From: Ottowia flava | GTDB lineage: Bacteria > Pseudomonadota > Gammaproteobacteria > Burkholderiales > Burkholderiaceae_C | Length of the DNA stretch: 64,000 nucleotides | Assembly: GCF_008017535.1 (NCBI RefSeq) | Contig: NZ_VRUA01000007.1 | Span: forward strand, 100,807 to 164,806 | Direction of reading: 5' to 3' | Shown: piece after piece, positions 7,015 through 15,265 of the stretch | Layout of the letters: each line of letters opens with the position of its first letter | Position numbering within the stretch: the first letter of the stretch is position 1 | Translations under genes and position numbers: made by a program | The notes under the pieces: model-generated | Databases searched by the model: none | Told to the model about the DNA's origin: nothing | Seen by the model: only the letters and a program-made list of their open reading frames with translations

Positions 7015-9546
7015 TCAGTTCGGCGCCACACCCAAGGCGCGCACGGTCTCCACGTCCAAATAGCCGTGCACCGGCAAGCCGCGCGCCCGCTGGTAGCGGC
7101 CGACGGCGGCGAGCGTTTCCGGGGCCAGCACACCGTTGACCGGGCCGGGGCTGAAGCCGGCCGACTGCAGCGCGCGCTGCACTTCCTGAATCTTCTGCGG
7201 CGCGGTGTTGGTCTCGCACATGACTTCGCGCTTGTCTTCGTGCGCCTCGCCCACCTTGACCAGCCAGCTGATCGTCTCGTACACGGCGGGCACGTCGACG
7301 GTGCGGGTGCTGGCCGGCTGGTCGATGACCTGGCGGCTTTCGGTACGGTAGACGGCGGGCACGACTTCGTCGCGCACGCTGGCGGCCTTGGCCACTTCGA
7401 TACGGTCCATTGGCTGCACCAGCGCCGGCACGGCGACCTGGCGCAGGCTGGCGGGCTGGTCCACTTCGTAGCGGGTGACGGCGGCGGTTTCGGCCGGCAC
7501 GTTCACTTCGCGCGTGCTTTCGGCGCGCACCAGCACCTGCTTGGGCACGCTCTTGTAGGTGGCGGGCACCACCACGGCTTCGGTGCGGGCGGGCTCCACT
7601 TCGACGCGGCGCTTGATCGTGCGGTAGGCCTCGGGCACCTCCGTCACGCGCACGGTCGCGGCTTCAACCGGCACGTAGCGCGTCACGTTGCGGTACTCGG
7701 CCGGGATGCGCACTTCGCGCACCCAGCTGTCGGGCGCCAGGGCCCGGTCGATCTGCACACCGGCGCCTTGGCGCACGCTGGCCACGCGGGTCACGCGCTG
7801 GCCGTTGGCGGTGGCAACCAGCTCGCCGCTCGGGTCGAACTGGTAGCCCAGCGCACGGGCGCGGTCGTAGTCGATCTCGGTGCGGTACACGCTCTGGTAG
7901 ACGGCGGGCACGTGTTCGGTGCGCACCGTAGCTTCGCGCACGATGGCCTGGCGCGTCACGTTCTTGTATTCGGCGGGCACGGCCACGTCGGTGAAGGTAG
8001 CGGGCGCGCGCAAGACCTGGCGCGTCACCGTCTGGTACTGCGCCGGCACTTCGACCAGGCACCAGACATCGTCTTCCAGGTCCGCGTTGTCGGCGGGGGT
8101 CATGCCCGCGTCGACCACGCCGCGCGACACGCCGCCCGTGGCGGCCGGCACCAGCGTGCGGCCGGCCACCGGGTAGCCCTTGAACTGGCCCGTGGGGTCG
8201 ACCACGAAGCCGCGCATTGGCACCACCTCATGCGCCTGGCCCACCCAGGCCCGGCCGCGGCGCCATTCGCGGTAAGGTTCGCTGACCTTGACCTGCTCGG
8301 TCACGACGTCGTACGCGGCGGGAATCGCTTCGCGGCGCACGCTGGCCGGACGCACTTCCACCGGCACCACGGCCGTTTCCACGGCGGCCGGCACCGGAAT
8401 CACCTTGGTGGTGGCGGCGCTGCGCAGGCGCTGCTCGGGCACCTGCTTGGTCGGCAGGACCACCGGCACGTACTGCAGCACTTCGGGGCGCACCAGGATG
8501 CGTTCGACCTCGCTGCGGTAGCGCGTCGGCACGGTTTCAGTGCGCGTGGTGGCGGCGTTGACCAGCACGCGCTCTTCCACTTCCTTGAATTTAGCGGGGA
8601 TCACGCGCTGGATGGTGTGCTCGGGCACGTCCACTACGCGTTCAAACGCGTGTTTGTAGACCGGCGGCGTCACCTCGTACCGCGTGGTCGCTGCGCGGGT
8701 TTCGACCTGCTCGGTCGTGGTCTTGAAGGTGGGCGCCACCGGCTCGTCGCGCACGCCGGCGGGGCGCACGACCACGTTTTCGGTCACGGTGCGCAGCTGG
8801 GCCGGCTCGGCCACCTGCTGGCGCGTTTCGGGCTGGACCAGCACCTGCTCGGTCACCGTCTTGTAGGTGGCGGGGATGACCTCTTCGCGCTTGGTGGCGG
8901 GGGCGATCAGCACCCGTTCGCTGCGCGTTTCAAAACGCGCAGGCGTCAGGATCTGGGCAAAACACTGGTTGGGCAGCGATTCGATGCGCGGCGGCACCTG
9001 CTGCGCCACGACGGGCGCGGGCACCGGCGGCACCGGGCGCGGCAGGTTGCCGGAAAAACCGTTGTCGCACTGCGCCATGGTCACCCGCACCGGCTGGCCT
9101 TGGGCGTCGCTGTACAGGTTGAGCGGCATGTCGGGGCTGAAGGGCACCCATTTGCCAACCAATTCGGGCGTGATGTCCGGGCGGCCCTTGACGTGGCGGA
9201 TGCCCAGGTCGCACGCCCCGCGCGTGTAGTCGGCCGCGCTGTAACGCAAACCGGCGGCCTGTGCCGTGGCCGTGGCCAGCTCGCTCAGGCGGATGGTCCG
9301 CACCGCGGCTTCGCCCTTCTGGCGCGCCGGCGGGCGGTTGGTGACGGGGCGGTAATAGCGCGCATTGCCGGCCTGGACGGCGGCGTCGCATTCGGCCGCG
9401 CTGTCGTAGCCCACGTTGCCGTGCTGGTCGGTCACCATGCCTGCCTGCGCGGCGGTGGCCAGCGCCAGGGCGCTGCCGCCCAGCACGCCGCCCCGGCGCA
9501 ATGCCGCCCACATGGCGGCTTTGGAGGTGGTTCGTGGAGACTTCAT
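7015..9546 (-). CDS. Secreted multi-repeat protein with C-terminal peptidoglycan-binding domain
   Basis: 843 residues. The N-terminus (MKSPRTTSKAAMWAALRRGG, then GGSALALATAAQA) is a signal peptide. Residues about 150-770 are an irregular array of 20-40 residue repeats with consensus V-P-A-x-Y-[KRE]-T/S-V-T-x-Q-V-L-V-x-x-[AP]-[ST]-T-R, for example IPATYKTVTEQVLVQPETR and VPAVYRTESRQVIDQPASTR. At least fifteen units are visible; two are enlarged by inserts near residues 440 and 600. The last 65 residues (IQEVQRALQSAGFSPGPVNG, then AVGRYQRARGLPVHGYLDVETV) are a PG_binding_1 domain. It is probably periplasmic or cell-wall associated. Such arrays suggest an extended beta fibre, but the function is unknown. 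The start at 9546 is chosen for the signal peptide; the frame extends 40 codons further up. Confidence 0.85.
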   Translation of the reverse strand: MKSPRTTSKAAMWAALRRGGVLGGSALALATAAQAGMVTDQHGNVGYDSAAECDAAVQAGNARYYRPVTNRPPARQKGEAAVRTIRLSELATATAQAAGLRYSAADYTRGACDLGIRHVKGRPDITPELVGKWVPFSPDMPLNLYSDAQGQPVRVTMAQCDNGFSGNLPRPVPPVPAPVVAQQVPPRIESLPNQCFAQILTPARFETRSERVLIAPATKREEVIPATYKTVTEQVLVQPETRQQVAEPAQLRTVTENVVVRPAGVRDEPVAPTFKTTTEQVETRAATTRYEVTPPVYKHAFERVVDVPEHTIQRVIPAKFKEVEERVLVNAATTRTETVPTRYRSEVERILVRPEVLQYVPVVLPTKQVPEQRLRSAATTKVIPVPAAVETAVVPVEVRPASVRREAIPAAYDVVTEQVKVSEPYREWRRGRAWVGQAHEVVPMRGFVVDPTGQFKGYPVAGRTLVPAATGGVSRGVVDAGMTPADNADLEDDVWCLVEVPAQYQTVTRQVLRAPATFTDVAVPAEYKNVTRQAIVREATVRTEHVPAVYQSVYRTEIDYDRARALGYQFDPSGELVATANGQRVTRVASVRQGAGVQIDRALAPDSWVREVRIPAEYRNVTRYVPVEAATVRVTEVPEAYRTIKRRVEVEPARTEAVVVPATYKSVPKQVLVRAESTREVNVPAETAAVTRYEVDQPASLRQVAVPALVQPMDRIEVAKAASVRDEVVPAVYRTESRQVIDQPASTRTVDVPAVYETISWLVKVGEAHEDKREVMCETNTAPQKIQEVQRALQSAGFSPGPVNGVLAPETLAAVGRYQRARGLPVHGYLDVETVRALGVAPN

Positions 9547-9957
9547 GTGGACTTCCCTCGCGCGACTTGACTCGTCTTGTGCACTGTGAAGCGACGCCCG
9601 CCACGGGCGCAGCCATTCAGCGTCAAATAGTAACCGCAGGGCGACAAAATGTGTCTGAGTTGGCAATCACTTGCGCGTCAAACGCAACAAACTGCATGAA
9701 TTGCGGGTGCCGCTGTGGTGACCGGTACTCGGCGGGCGCGGTTGGCGCAGTGCGCTGGCGACTGGGCAACGCAGACCCGCACGCATTGCGGCGGCTGATC
9801 GCGCCCATCTGATCGCGCAGCGCCAAGTCTTGAAACAGAATTGCTAAACAATTCAGCCTCCAGGCCTACATCCACCTGCGCAAGCAGCTATCCATTCAGG
9901 AGCGAACAGCTGCGTTGGCAAGCAACAGCGACATCACACGCCAACCGCTATCCCCGT
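9547..9957. other. Intergenic region, one repeat copy
   Basis: About 410 bp between two minus-strand genes. Apart from the class 1 copy at 9850-9900 I see no gene, terminator or convincing promoter; short frames here have no family-like sequence. Confidence 0.5.
9850..9900 (-). repeat. Class 1 dispersed repeat, copy 3
   Basis: On the minus strand: GATAGCTGCTTGCGCAGG, then ATGTAGGCCTGGAGGCTGAA. It is a near-consensus core with the GGAGGC-GAATT end. Confidence 0.8.
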
Positions 9958-10716
9958 TCAGCGCGCAACCGCGCCCGGGTGCCCCAGCTGGTCGATGCGC
10001 GCCGGCGGCAGGTTGGCCAGCACGCGTTCGCTGTGCTGGCGGTGCAGGCCGGCCGTCTGCCAGGGCGAAGCGCCGCGCAGCGCGTAGGTGAACTGCAGCA
10101 GCCGCCCGTGCGGGGCCAGCACATGCGCACCCGCGCGCAGAATGCGCTGGCGCGCCGGCTGCGGGATGGAGAGCAGCGGCAGGCCGGAGACGATGGTGTC
10201 GACCGGCAGCGGCAAGCCGTCGGCGCCGGCCGGCATGTGGCCGCTGGCGTGCCAGTGGCCGATGTCGGCGGCGTCGCCCTGCAGCACGCAGACGCCGGGA
10301 AAGCGGCGGCGCAGGTGGTCGGCCAGCGCAGCCGACTGTTCCACGACGACCAGGCGCGCCGGCGCGATGCCGTGCGCCAGCAGCGCGGCGGTGATCACGC
10401 CGGTGCCGCCGCCCAGTTCAACCACCAGGCCGGGCTGTTGCGCGTCGACCAGCGCCGCCATGCGCGCGGCCAGGCGGGGCGAGCTGGCGCAAATGGCGCC
10501 GACGGTGCCGGGCTGGGCCACCAACTCGCGCAGGAACAGCGATTGCGGCGAACGCGCGACGGCCAGATCGACTGCGCGACGCATGCGGTCAACGCCGACC
10601 CGTGCAGCGCGCGCGGCCAGCGCCGTGCCCGCCGCGCCCGTGCCGTCACGCCGGGCCAGACGGGCCAGGGCACGCACGCCAGGGGCGCGGACGACACGGT
10701 TGCTTTGCAGACGCAT
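9958..10716 (-). CDS. PmtA-like phospholipid N-methyltransferase (class I SAM methyltransferase)
   Basis: 252 residues. The stretch FLRELVAQPGTVGAICASSPRLAARMA is the entry typical of PmtA/COG3963 phospholipid methyltransferases, followed by motif I LVVELGGGTGVITAALL, an acidic residue after VVVEQ and the motif DTIVSGLPLLSI. These enzymes methylate phosphatidylethanolamine with S-adenosylmethionine at the membrane face. The 100-residue N-terminal Arg/Ala-rich part is longer than usual. It is the last gene of the minus-strand segregation block, 96 bp after parB. rRNA dimethyltransferases share the fold but not the entry motif. Confidence 0.7.
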   Translation of the reverse strand: MRLQSNRVVRAPGVRALARLARRDGTGAAGTALAARAARVGVDRMRRAVDLAVARSPQSLFLRELVAQPGTVGAICASSPRLAARMAALVDAQQPGLVVELGGGTGVITAALLAHGIAPARLVVVEQSAALADHLRRRFPGVCVLQGDAADIGHWHASGHMPAGADGLPLPVDTIVSGLPLLSIPQPARQRILRAGAHVLAPHGRLLQFTYALRGASPWQTAGLHRQHSERVLANLPPARIDQLGHPGAVAR

Positions 10717-10812
10717 GAAAAGGTTCGGAGTGCGAAGGTCGTGCAGCTTAAACGCTTCCGGCCCGGGGTGCCGGTCGAAATGTAACGACCGCGCGGCTTC
10801 CGCCGCGCGCGT

Positions 10813-11805
10813 TCAGGCCGCGTCGCCCCCGCCGCTGCGGCGCAGGCGCTCGATCAGGCCGTTCAGCTCGTCCAGCGACGCGAAATGGATCGCCACCTCG
10901 CCCGTGGGCTGCAGCTGGCCGCCCTGGCGCACCTGCTTCTTGACGCGCACTTCCACCTGCGCAGTCAGCAGGTCGGACAGCTCTTCTTCCACGCGGCGCA
11001 CGTCGCCCGCCTTGTCGGGCGCGCGGGCGGGCTTGCGCGGCGCCGTCAGGTTGAATTCGGCCGCCAGCTTCTTGACCAAGGCTTCGGCCTCGCGCACCGA
11101 CATCTTGCGCGCACTGACCTGGTTGGCGGCAGTGATCTGCGCCGCGCCGTCCAGCGCCAGCAGCGCGCGGGCGTGGCCCATGTCGATGTCGCCGGCCATC
11201 AGCATGGTTTGCACCGGCTCGGTCAAATTCAGCAGGCGCAGCAGATTGCTGGCGGCGCTGCGGCTCTTGCCGACGGCCTGGGCCGCCTGTTCGTGGGTCA
11301 GGCCGAAGTCGTCGGTGAGGCGCTTGATGCCTTGCGCTTCTTCCAGCGGGTTGAGGTCTTCGCGCTGGATGTTCTCGATCAGCGCCATCGCGGCGGCGGC
11401 TTCGTCCGGCACCTCGCGCACCAGCACGGGCACCTCGTCCAGCCCCGCCAGCTTGGCCGCGCGGAAGCGCCGCTCGCCCGCGATGATCTCGTAATCTGCT
11501 ACAGATTGCGTAGCTGCTTGCGCAGATCCTTCTAGGGTTGCAGCCCGATTGGATGCAGAAAGCTTGCGCACCAGGATGGGCTGCATGATGCCCTGCGCCT
11601 TGATGCTTTCGGCCAGCTCGTACAGCGCGCCTTCGTCCATGTGCGTGCGCGGCTGGTACTGGCCGGCCTGCATCTCGCTCAGGCGCAGCATCATCGGCGT
11701 GCCGGCGGGCGTGCCGGGCGCGTCGCTCGCGGCCGGGTCCAGCGCGGAGGGGGCCAGCAGCGCGTCCAGGCCGCGGCCCAGGCCTTTGGGTTTCTTGGTG
11801 ACCAT
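10813..11805 (-). CDS. parB: Chromosome-partitioning protein ParB, with a repeat-derived insertion
   Basis: 330 residues starting MVTKKPKGLGRGLDALL (the ParA-stimulating N-terminus). The ParB/Sulfiredoxin CTPase domain follows, with QYQPRTHMDEGALYELA, IMQPILVRK and YEIIAGERRFRAA, then ENIQREDLNPLEEAQG, a helix-turn-helix (LTHEQAAQAVGKSRSAASNLLRLL) and a C-terminal dimer domain. It binds parS and spreads using CTP. Between ILVRK and YEIIAGERR there are about 25 extra residues encoded by a class 1 repeat (11498-11552); ParB proteins normally have a short loop here. The start at 11805 is used because MVTKKPKGLGRGL matches the family. Confidence 0.95.
   Translation of the reverse strand: MVTKKPKGLGRGLDALLAPSALDPAASDAPGTPAGTPMMLRLSEMQAGQYQPRTHMDEGALYELAESIKAQGIMQPILVRKLSASNRAATLEGSAQAATQSVADYEIIAGERRFRAAKLAGLDEVPVLVREVPDEAAAAMALIENIQREDLNPLEEAQGIKRLTDDFGLTHEQAAQAVGKSRSAASNLLRLLNLTEPVQTMLMAGDIDMGHARALLALDGAAQITAANQVSARKMSVREAEALVKKLAAEFNLTAPRKPARAPDKAGDVRRVEEELSDLLTAQVEVRVKKQVRQGGQLQPTGEVAIHFASLDELNGLIERLRRSGGGDAA
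11498..11552 (+). repeat. Class 1 dispersed repeat, copy 4, inside parB
   Basis: GCTACAGATTGCGTAGCTGC, TTGCGCAGATCC, then CTAGGGTTGCAGCCCGATT. The arm GCTAC...GTAGC differs from the usual GCTAT...ATAGC on both sides, a paired change that keeps the stem. It is antisense to parB and keeps the reading frame. Confidence 0.85.
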
Positions 11806-11818
11806 GGTGAACAACTCC

Positions 11819-12052
11819 TCAAGGTGTGCGCCGCGCCCGCAGGCGACGGCGGCGGCGCCACAGGCGCAAAACAATCCCCAGCGCAACCAACGCCAGCACG
11901 CCGGCCAACGCCAACTGGCCCAGCGCGGCCACCACGGCGGCCGAACCGCCGACAGCCACCGCCATGATGACGGACACGACGTTGGCGATCGCCTCGAAGC
12001 GGGTGATGTCGCCCGGTGACGGACGCTCGGGCGGCGGCGTGGGGGCGCTCAT
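11819..12052 (-). CDS. Small two-helix membrane protein of the par operon
   Basis: 77 residues: a Pro-rich N-terminus (MSAPTPPPERPSPGD), hydrophobic helices around residues 24-45 and 48-62 (SVIMAVAVGGSAAVVAALG and LALAGVLALVALGIVL), and an Arg-rich cytoplasmic tail (RRRRRLRARRTP). No family is recognised. Its ATG overlaps the stop of the MreB-like gene (ATGA) and it ends 13 bp before parB, so the operon context is strong. Confidence 0.65.
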   Translation of the reverse strand: MSAPTPPPERPSPGDITRFEAIANVVSVIMAVAVGGSAAVVAALGQLALAGVLALVALGIVLRLWRRRRRLRARRTP

Positions 12053-12552
12053 GCGGCCATCGACGCCAGCATTTGTTGATCTGTGGCCGACACGATGCAC
12101 AGGCGCACCTCGCGCGCGCCGGCGGCCTTGACCAATTCACTGCACGCGCGCTTTTCGACCTGGGTGTAACCGCCGTCCGGGTCGGGCGGCAGGCTGACGA
12201 CGACCGAGGGCGCGGCGGTGAACAGCGAACGACCCTGAAACTGGTGCAGGGCGAACTTGATCAGCTGCTCGGTCAGCTGAAAGTCGTTGAACAGCGAGCG
12301 CGGGTGGGCGAAGGGGTTGACCACCTCGCCCGTGGCGCCCGCGCCCTTGGCCAGGTGCGCCGCAAGCTTGGCACGCGCATCGGCACCGACTGCCAGAACC
12401 TGGTTGTGCCCGCCCGCGGTAGCGCCGATGGCGATCTCGGGCAAGGCCGACCATTCGGCCTGCGTGCGCAAATCGCGCAGGCGGATCTGCGTGGGCGACA
12501 GGTCCAGCCGCCACACGGGCAGCCAGCGTTGGAGCCAGCCCGGCAGCTTCAT
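12049..12552 (-). CDS. Short MreB/actin-like protein fragment
   Basis: 167 residues. YTQVEKRACSELVKAAGAREVRL resembles the MreB segment around ITxVERRAI...GAREV, and EIAIG followed by QVLAVGADARAKL resembles the MreB stretch PSVVAI...VLAVGxEAK. The phosphate-1 nucleotide motif (D-x-G-T) and the whole second half of MreB are absent, against a normal length of about 345. It could be a reduced, non-nucleotide-binding relative acting as a partner, or a decayed copy. The frame is intact, overlaps both neighbours by 4 bp, and lies between parA and parB. The start at 12552 gives MKLPGWLQRWLP. Confidence 0.6.
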   Translation of the reverse strand: MKLPGWLQRWLPVWRLDLSPTQIRLRDLRTQAEWSALPEIAIGATAGGHNQVLAVGADARAKLAAHLAKGAGATGEVVNPFAHPRSLFNDFQLTEQLIKFALHQFQGRSLFTAAPSVVVSLPPDPDGGYTQVEKRACSELVKAAGAREVRLCIVSATDQQMLASMAA

Positions 12553-13091
12553 GCCCGGCCCGCCAGCGATAGCAGCAGGTCGTGGCCCTCGTCCCAGTCG
12601 CCCAGACCGGAATCGGCGTTGATGTGGCCTTTGGGGCCGAGGTTGAGCAGGTCGGCGCCCCAGTCGCTGGCCAGGCGCGTGGCGGAATCCAGGCTGCCGA
12701 ACGGGTCGTCGCTGCTGGCCACCAGCACGGCCGGGAACGGCAGGCGCTGGCGCGCGGGCGGTGCCCAGCCGGGGATTTGCTGGCGATTGTCGTCGCGCTC
12801 GATGTCGGGCGGGGCGACCAGCAAGGCGCCGGCAATGCGATCGGCGTGGCGCGTGTGGGCGGCCCACCAGGCGGTCAGGATGCAGCCCAGGCTGTGCGCG
12901 GCCAGCAGCACCGGGCCGGGGTGGGCGCTGACCACGTCTTCCAGCCGCGCCGTCCAGTCGCCGCGCAGCGGGCGCATCCAGTCGTGCTGGTCAACGCGCT
13001 GGTGGCCGGGGCGGCGCTCCCAGCGGCTTTGCCAGTGGTCGGGGCCGCTGCCCTGCCAGCCGGGCAGGATGAGGACGGTTGGAGAGGTCAC
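12549..13091 (-). CDS. RBBP9/YdeN-family serine hydrolase
   Basis: 180 residues, an alpha/beta-hydrolase of the RBBP9 type. The N-terminus is VLILPGWQGSGPDHWQSRWE, the nucleophile is Ser in LLAAHSLGC, the acid is Asp in VASSDDPFG and the His is in GHINADSGLGDWDEG. The family is cytoplasmic; most bacterial members are uncharacterised. It overlaps the MreB-like gene by 4 bp and is separated from parA by 89 bp that contain a class 1 repeat. Confidence 0.85.
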   Translation of the reverse strand: MTSPTVLILPGWQGSGPDHWQSRWERRPGHQRVDQHDWMRPLRGDWTARLEDVVSAHPGPVLLAAHSLGCILTAWWAAHTRHADRIAGALLVAPPDIERDDNRQQIPGWAPPARQRLPFPAVLVASSDDPFGSLDSATRLASDWGADLLNLGPKGHINADSGLGDWDEGHDLLLSLAGRA

Positions 13092-13097
13092 GTGGAT

Positions 13098-13153
13098 ACT
13101 ATGATTTTAGTAGCTGCTTGCGCAGACCCACCTAGGGCTGGAGGCCGATTTGG
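13098..13153 (+). repeat. Class 1 dispersed repeat, copy 5
   Basis: CTATGATTTTAGTAGCTGCT, TGCGCAGACCC, CTAGGGCTGGAGGCCGATTT. It is one of the most complete copies and lies between parA and the hydrolase gene. Confidence 0.9.
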
Positions 13154-13180
13154 CTTGAAAAAAAGCCATGCCACGCGCGG

Positions 13181-13960
13181 TCAGCGCAGACCGCGCTCGA
13201 CCAGCTCGTGCGCGAAGGCCACGAAGGCCTGACTGCCCTTGGCGGATGGGTCGAACAGCACGCCAGGCAGGCCGTAGCTGGGCGCTTCGGCCAGGCGCAC
13301 GTTGCGCGGGATGACGGCGTCAAACACCTTGTCGCCGTAGTGCGACTTGAGCTGATCGCTGACCTGCTGCTGCAGCGTGATCCGCGGGTCGAACATGACG
13401 CGCAGCAGGCCGATCAGGCGTAGGTCACGGTTGAGGTTGGCGTGCACCTGCTTGATGGTGTTGGTCAGGTCGGCCAGGCCTTCCAGCGCGAAGTACTCGC
13501 ACTGCATCGGCACGATCACGCCCTGCGCGGCGCACAGGCCATTGAGCGTGAGCATGCTGAGCGAGGGCGGGCAGTCGATCAGGACAAAATCGTAGTCGTC
13601 CGCGACGGCAGCCAAGGCGCCCTTGAGGCGGCGCTCACGCCGCTCTTCGCTGACCAGTTCGACCTCGGCGCCGGCCAGCTCGCGGTTGGCACCCAGCACG
13701 GCGTAGGCGGCGCCGGCTTCCTTCAGGCGGTCGGGCACCACGACGGCCTCGGCCACGGTGGCCGATTCCAGCAGCACGTCGTACACCGAATTTTCCAGCG
13801 CCCGCTTGTCGACGCCCGAGCCCATGGTGGCGTTGCCCTGCGGGTCCAGGTCGACCAGCAACACGCGCTGGCCGATCTTGGCCAGACCGGCGGCCAGGTT
13901 GACGGTGGTGGTGGTCTTGCCGACGCCCCCCTTCTGGTTGGCGATGCAGAAAATCTTCAT
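13181..13960 (-). CDS. parA: Chromosome-partitioning ATPase ParA/Soj
   Basis: 259 residues with the deviant Walker A KGGVGKTTTTVNLA at residues 10-23, Walker A' VLLVDLDPQGNATMGSG, and Walker B FVLIDCPPSLSMLT. This is the short chromosomal Soj form without the plasmid-type N-terminal helix-turn-helix. It works with ParB and parS in origin segregation. Its ATG is at 13960, the base at which the upstream LysE stop begins (TAATG), so translation is coupled. The three parS sites lie 0.7-1.8 kb upstream in rsmG and mnmG. Confidence 0.97.
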   Translation of the reverse strand: MKIFCIANQKGGVGKTTTTVNLAAGLAKIGQRVLLVDLDPQGNATMGSGVDKRALENSVYDVLLESATVAEAVVVPDRLKEAGAAYAVLGANRELAGAEVELVSEERRERRLKGALAAVADDYDFVLIDCPPSLSMLTLNGLCAAQGVIVPMQCEYFALEGLADLTNTIKQVHANLNRDLRLIGLLRVMFDPRITLQQQVSDQLKSHYGDKVFDAVIPRNVRLAEAPSYGLPGVLFDPSAKGSQAFVAFAHELVERGLR

Positions 13961-14574
13961 TACTTTTGGATCGCCAGCTTCAGGCCGAACGCAAGCAGGA
14001 TGGACCCGGCCATTCTATTCAACCAAACCGCGGTGCGCGGGTTCGAGCGCAGCCGCGCCGCCGCAAAGTGCGTGATCAGCGCCACAGACATGCAGTAAGC
14101 CAGGGTTAGCGCCGCAATCGTGGCCGCCAGCACGGCGAACGTGGTCAGCCCCGGCTGACGCGCCGGGTCGATGAACAGCGGCACAAAAGCCATGTAGAAC
14201 ACGATGGCCTTGGGGTTGAGCAGCGTGATCAGCAGTGCCTGGCGCAGGTACTGGCGTGGGTGGATGGTGATCGGCGGGGCGCTGCCGGGGCGCGTGCGCA
14301 GCATCTGAAAACCCAGCCACGCCAGGTAGGCGGCCCCGGCGTACTGCACCGCTGCGAACACGGATGGGTTGGCCTTGAGCAGTGCCGCCACCCCAGCCAC
14401 GGCCAGCCAATACAGCGCCTGATCGCCGAGGATGATGCCCAGCGTGGCGGCCGCACCGCCGCGCAAACCGCCTTTGCTGGTCGAGGTGATCACCGCAAAA
14501 TTGCCGGGCCCGGGGATGGCCAGAAACACGACGACGGCGACCACGAAGGCCCAATAGTCCTGAATGCCGAACAT
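13960..14574 (-). CDS. LysE/RhtB-family amino-acid exporter
   Basis: 204 residues starting MFGIQDYWAFVVAVVVFLAIPGPGNFAV; the PGPGN/A motif in the first helix is diagnostic. Further features are GGLRGGAAATLGIILGD, LAWLGFQMLR and LLNPKAIVFYMAFVPLF, with about six helices. It exports amino acids or homoserine lactone-like compounds across the inner membrane. The start at 14574 is chosen because the family begins here; the frame extends to 14721. It shares a TAATG junction with parA. Confidence 0.88.
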   Translation of the reverse strand: MFGIQDYWAFVVAVVVFLAIPGPGNFAVITSTSKGGLRGGAAATLGIILGDQALYWLAVAGVAALLKANPSVFAAVQYAGAAYLAWLGFQMLRTRPGSAPPITIHPRQYLRQALLITLLNPKAIVFYMAFVPLFIDPARQPGLTTFAVLAATIAALTLAYCMSVALITHFAAARLRSNPRTAVWLNRMAGSILLAFGLKLAIQK

Positions 14575-14611
14575 GGCGGCGTCCTTTGCGATGAGGAGAA
14601 AAAGGGGGAAG

Positions 14612-15265
14612 TCAGGCGTGGCCGCGCGGGCGCAGCCAGAGCAGGCAGCGCTCGGCATCCAGCCCGGGCACCCGCAATTGTTCCACGTGGAACACCTCAA
14701 CGGTGGGCGGCAGCGCGGCAATTTCGTCGTCGGGGTGCTTGCCTTTCATGGCCACCCAGACACCCTGCGGCGCCAACGCGCCGACCGACCAGGTGGTGAA
14801 GTCCACCAGCGAGGCAAAGGCGCGCGACGCCACCACGTCAAACGCTTGCCGCACCGATTCCACCCGCGCGTGCAAGCCCGTCAGGTTGCGCAAGCCCAGC
14901 GACACCGCCACCTGCTGGACAAAGGCCGCTTTCTTGGCCACCGCGTCGACACAAGTCACCTGCGCCGTCGGGCAGCAAATGGCGATCACCACGCCCGGCA
15001 GGCCACCGCCTGAACCCACATCCAACAGCTTGAAGGCGCCCTCACCCCTCTGCTGGCGCAATGGCGCGATGACAGCCAGACTGTCCAGCAAGTGGTGCGT
15101 CAGCATCTCCTGAGGGTCGCGGACCGCCGTCAGGTTGTAGACCTTGTTCCATTTGGCGAGCAAAGCCAAGTAGTCTAGCAACTGGGTGCGCTGCCCAGCG
15201 GTCAGCGCCACGCCCAGCGCCTGCGCGCCTCGGTCCAACGCGGCGGCCAGATCGGGGCCGCTCAT
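14612..15265 (-). CDS. rsmG: 16S rRNA (guanine527-N7)-methyltransferase RsmG
   Basis: 217 residues: [32 protein letters not shown], motif [18 protein letters not shown], then [17 protein letters not shown] and VASRAFASL, all characteristic of RsmG/GidB. It methylates G527 of 16S rRNA. The start overlaps the mnmG stop by 4 bases. A parS-like palindrome at 14679-14694 is inside its 3' part. Confidence 0.96.
   Translation of the reverse strand: MSGPDLAAALDRGAQALGVALTAGQRTQLLDYLALLAKWNKVYNLTAVRDPQEMLTHHLLDSLAVIAPLRQQRGEGAFKLLDVGSGGGLPGVVIAICCPTAQVTCVDAVAKKAAFVQQVAVSLGLRNLTGLHARVESVRQAFDVVASRAFASLVDFTTWSVGALAPQGVWVAMKGKHPDDEIAALPPTVEVFHVEQLRVPGLDAERCLLWLRPRGHA
14679..14694. other. parS: parS site (variant)
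   Basis: TGTTCCACGTGGAACA, a perfect 16-bp palindrome that differs from the canonical TGTTTCACGTGAAACA by one symmetric base pair. It lies inside rsmG, 0.7 kb from parA. Confidence 0.88.
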
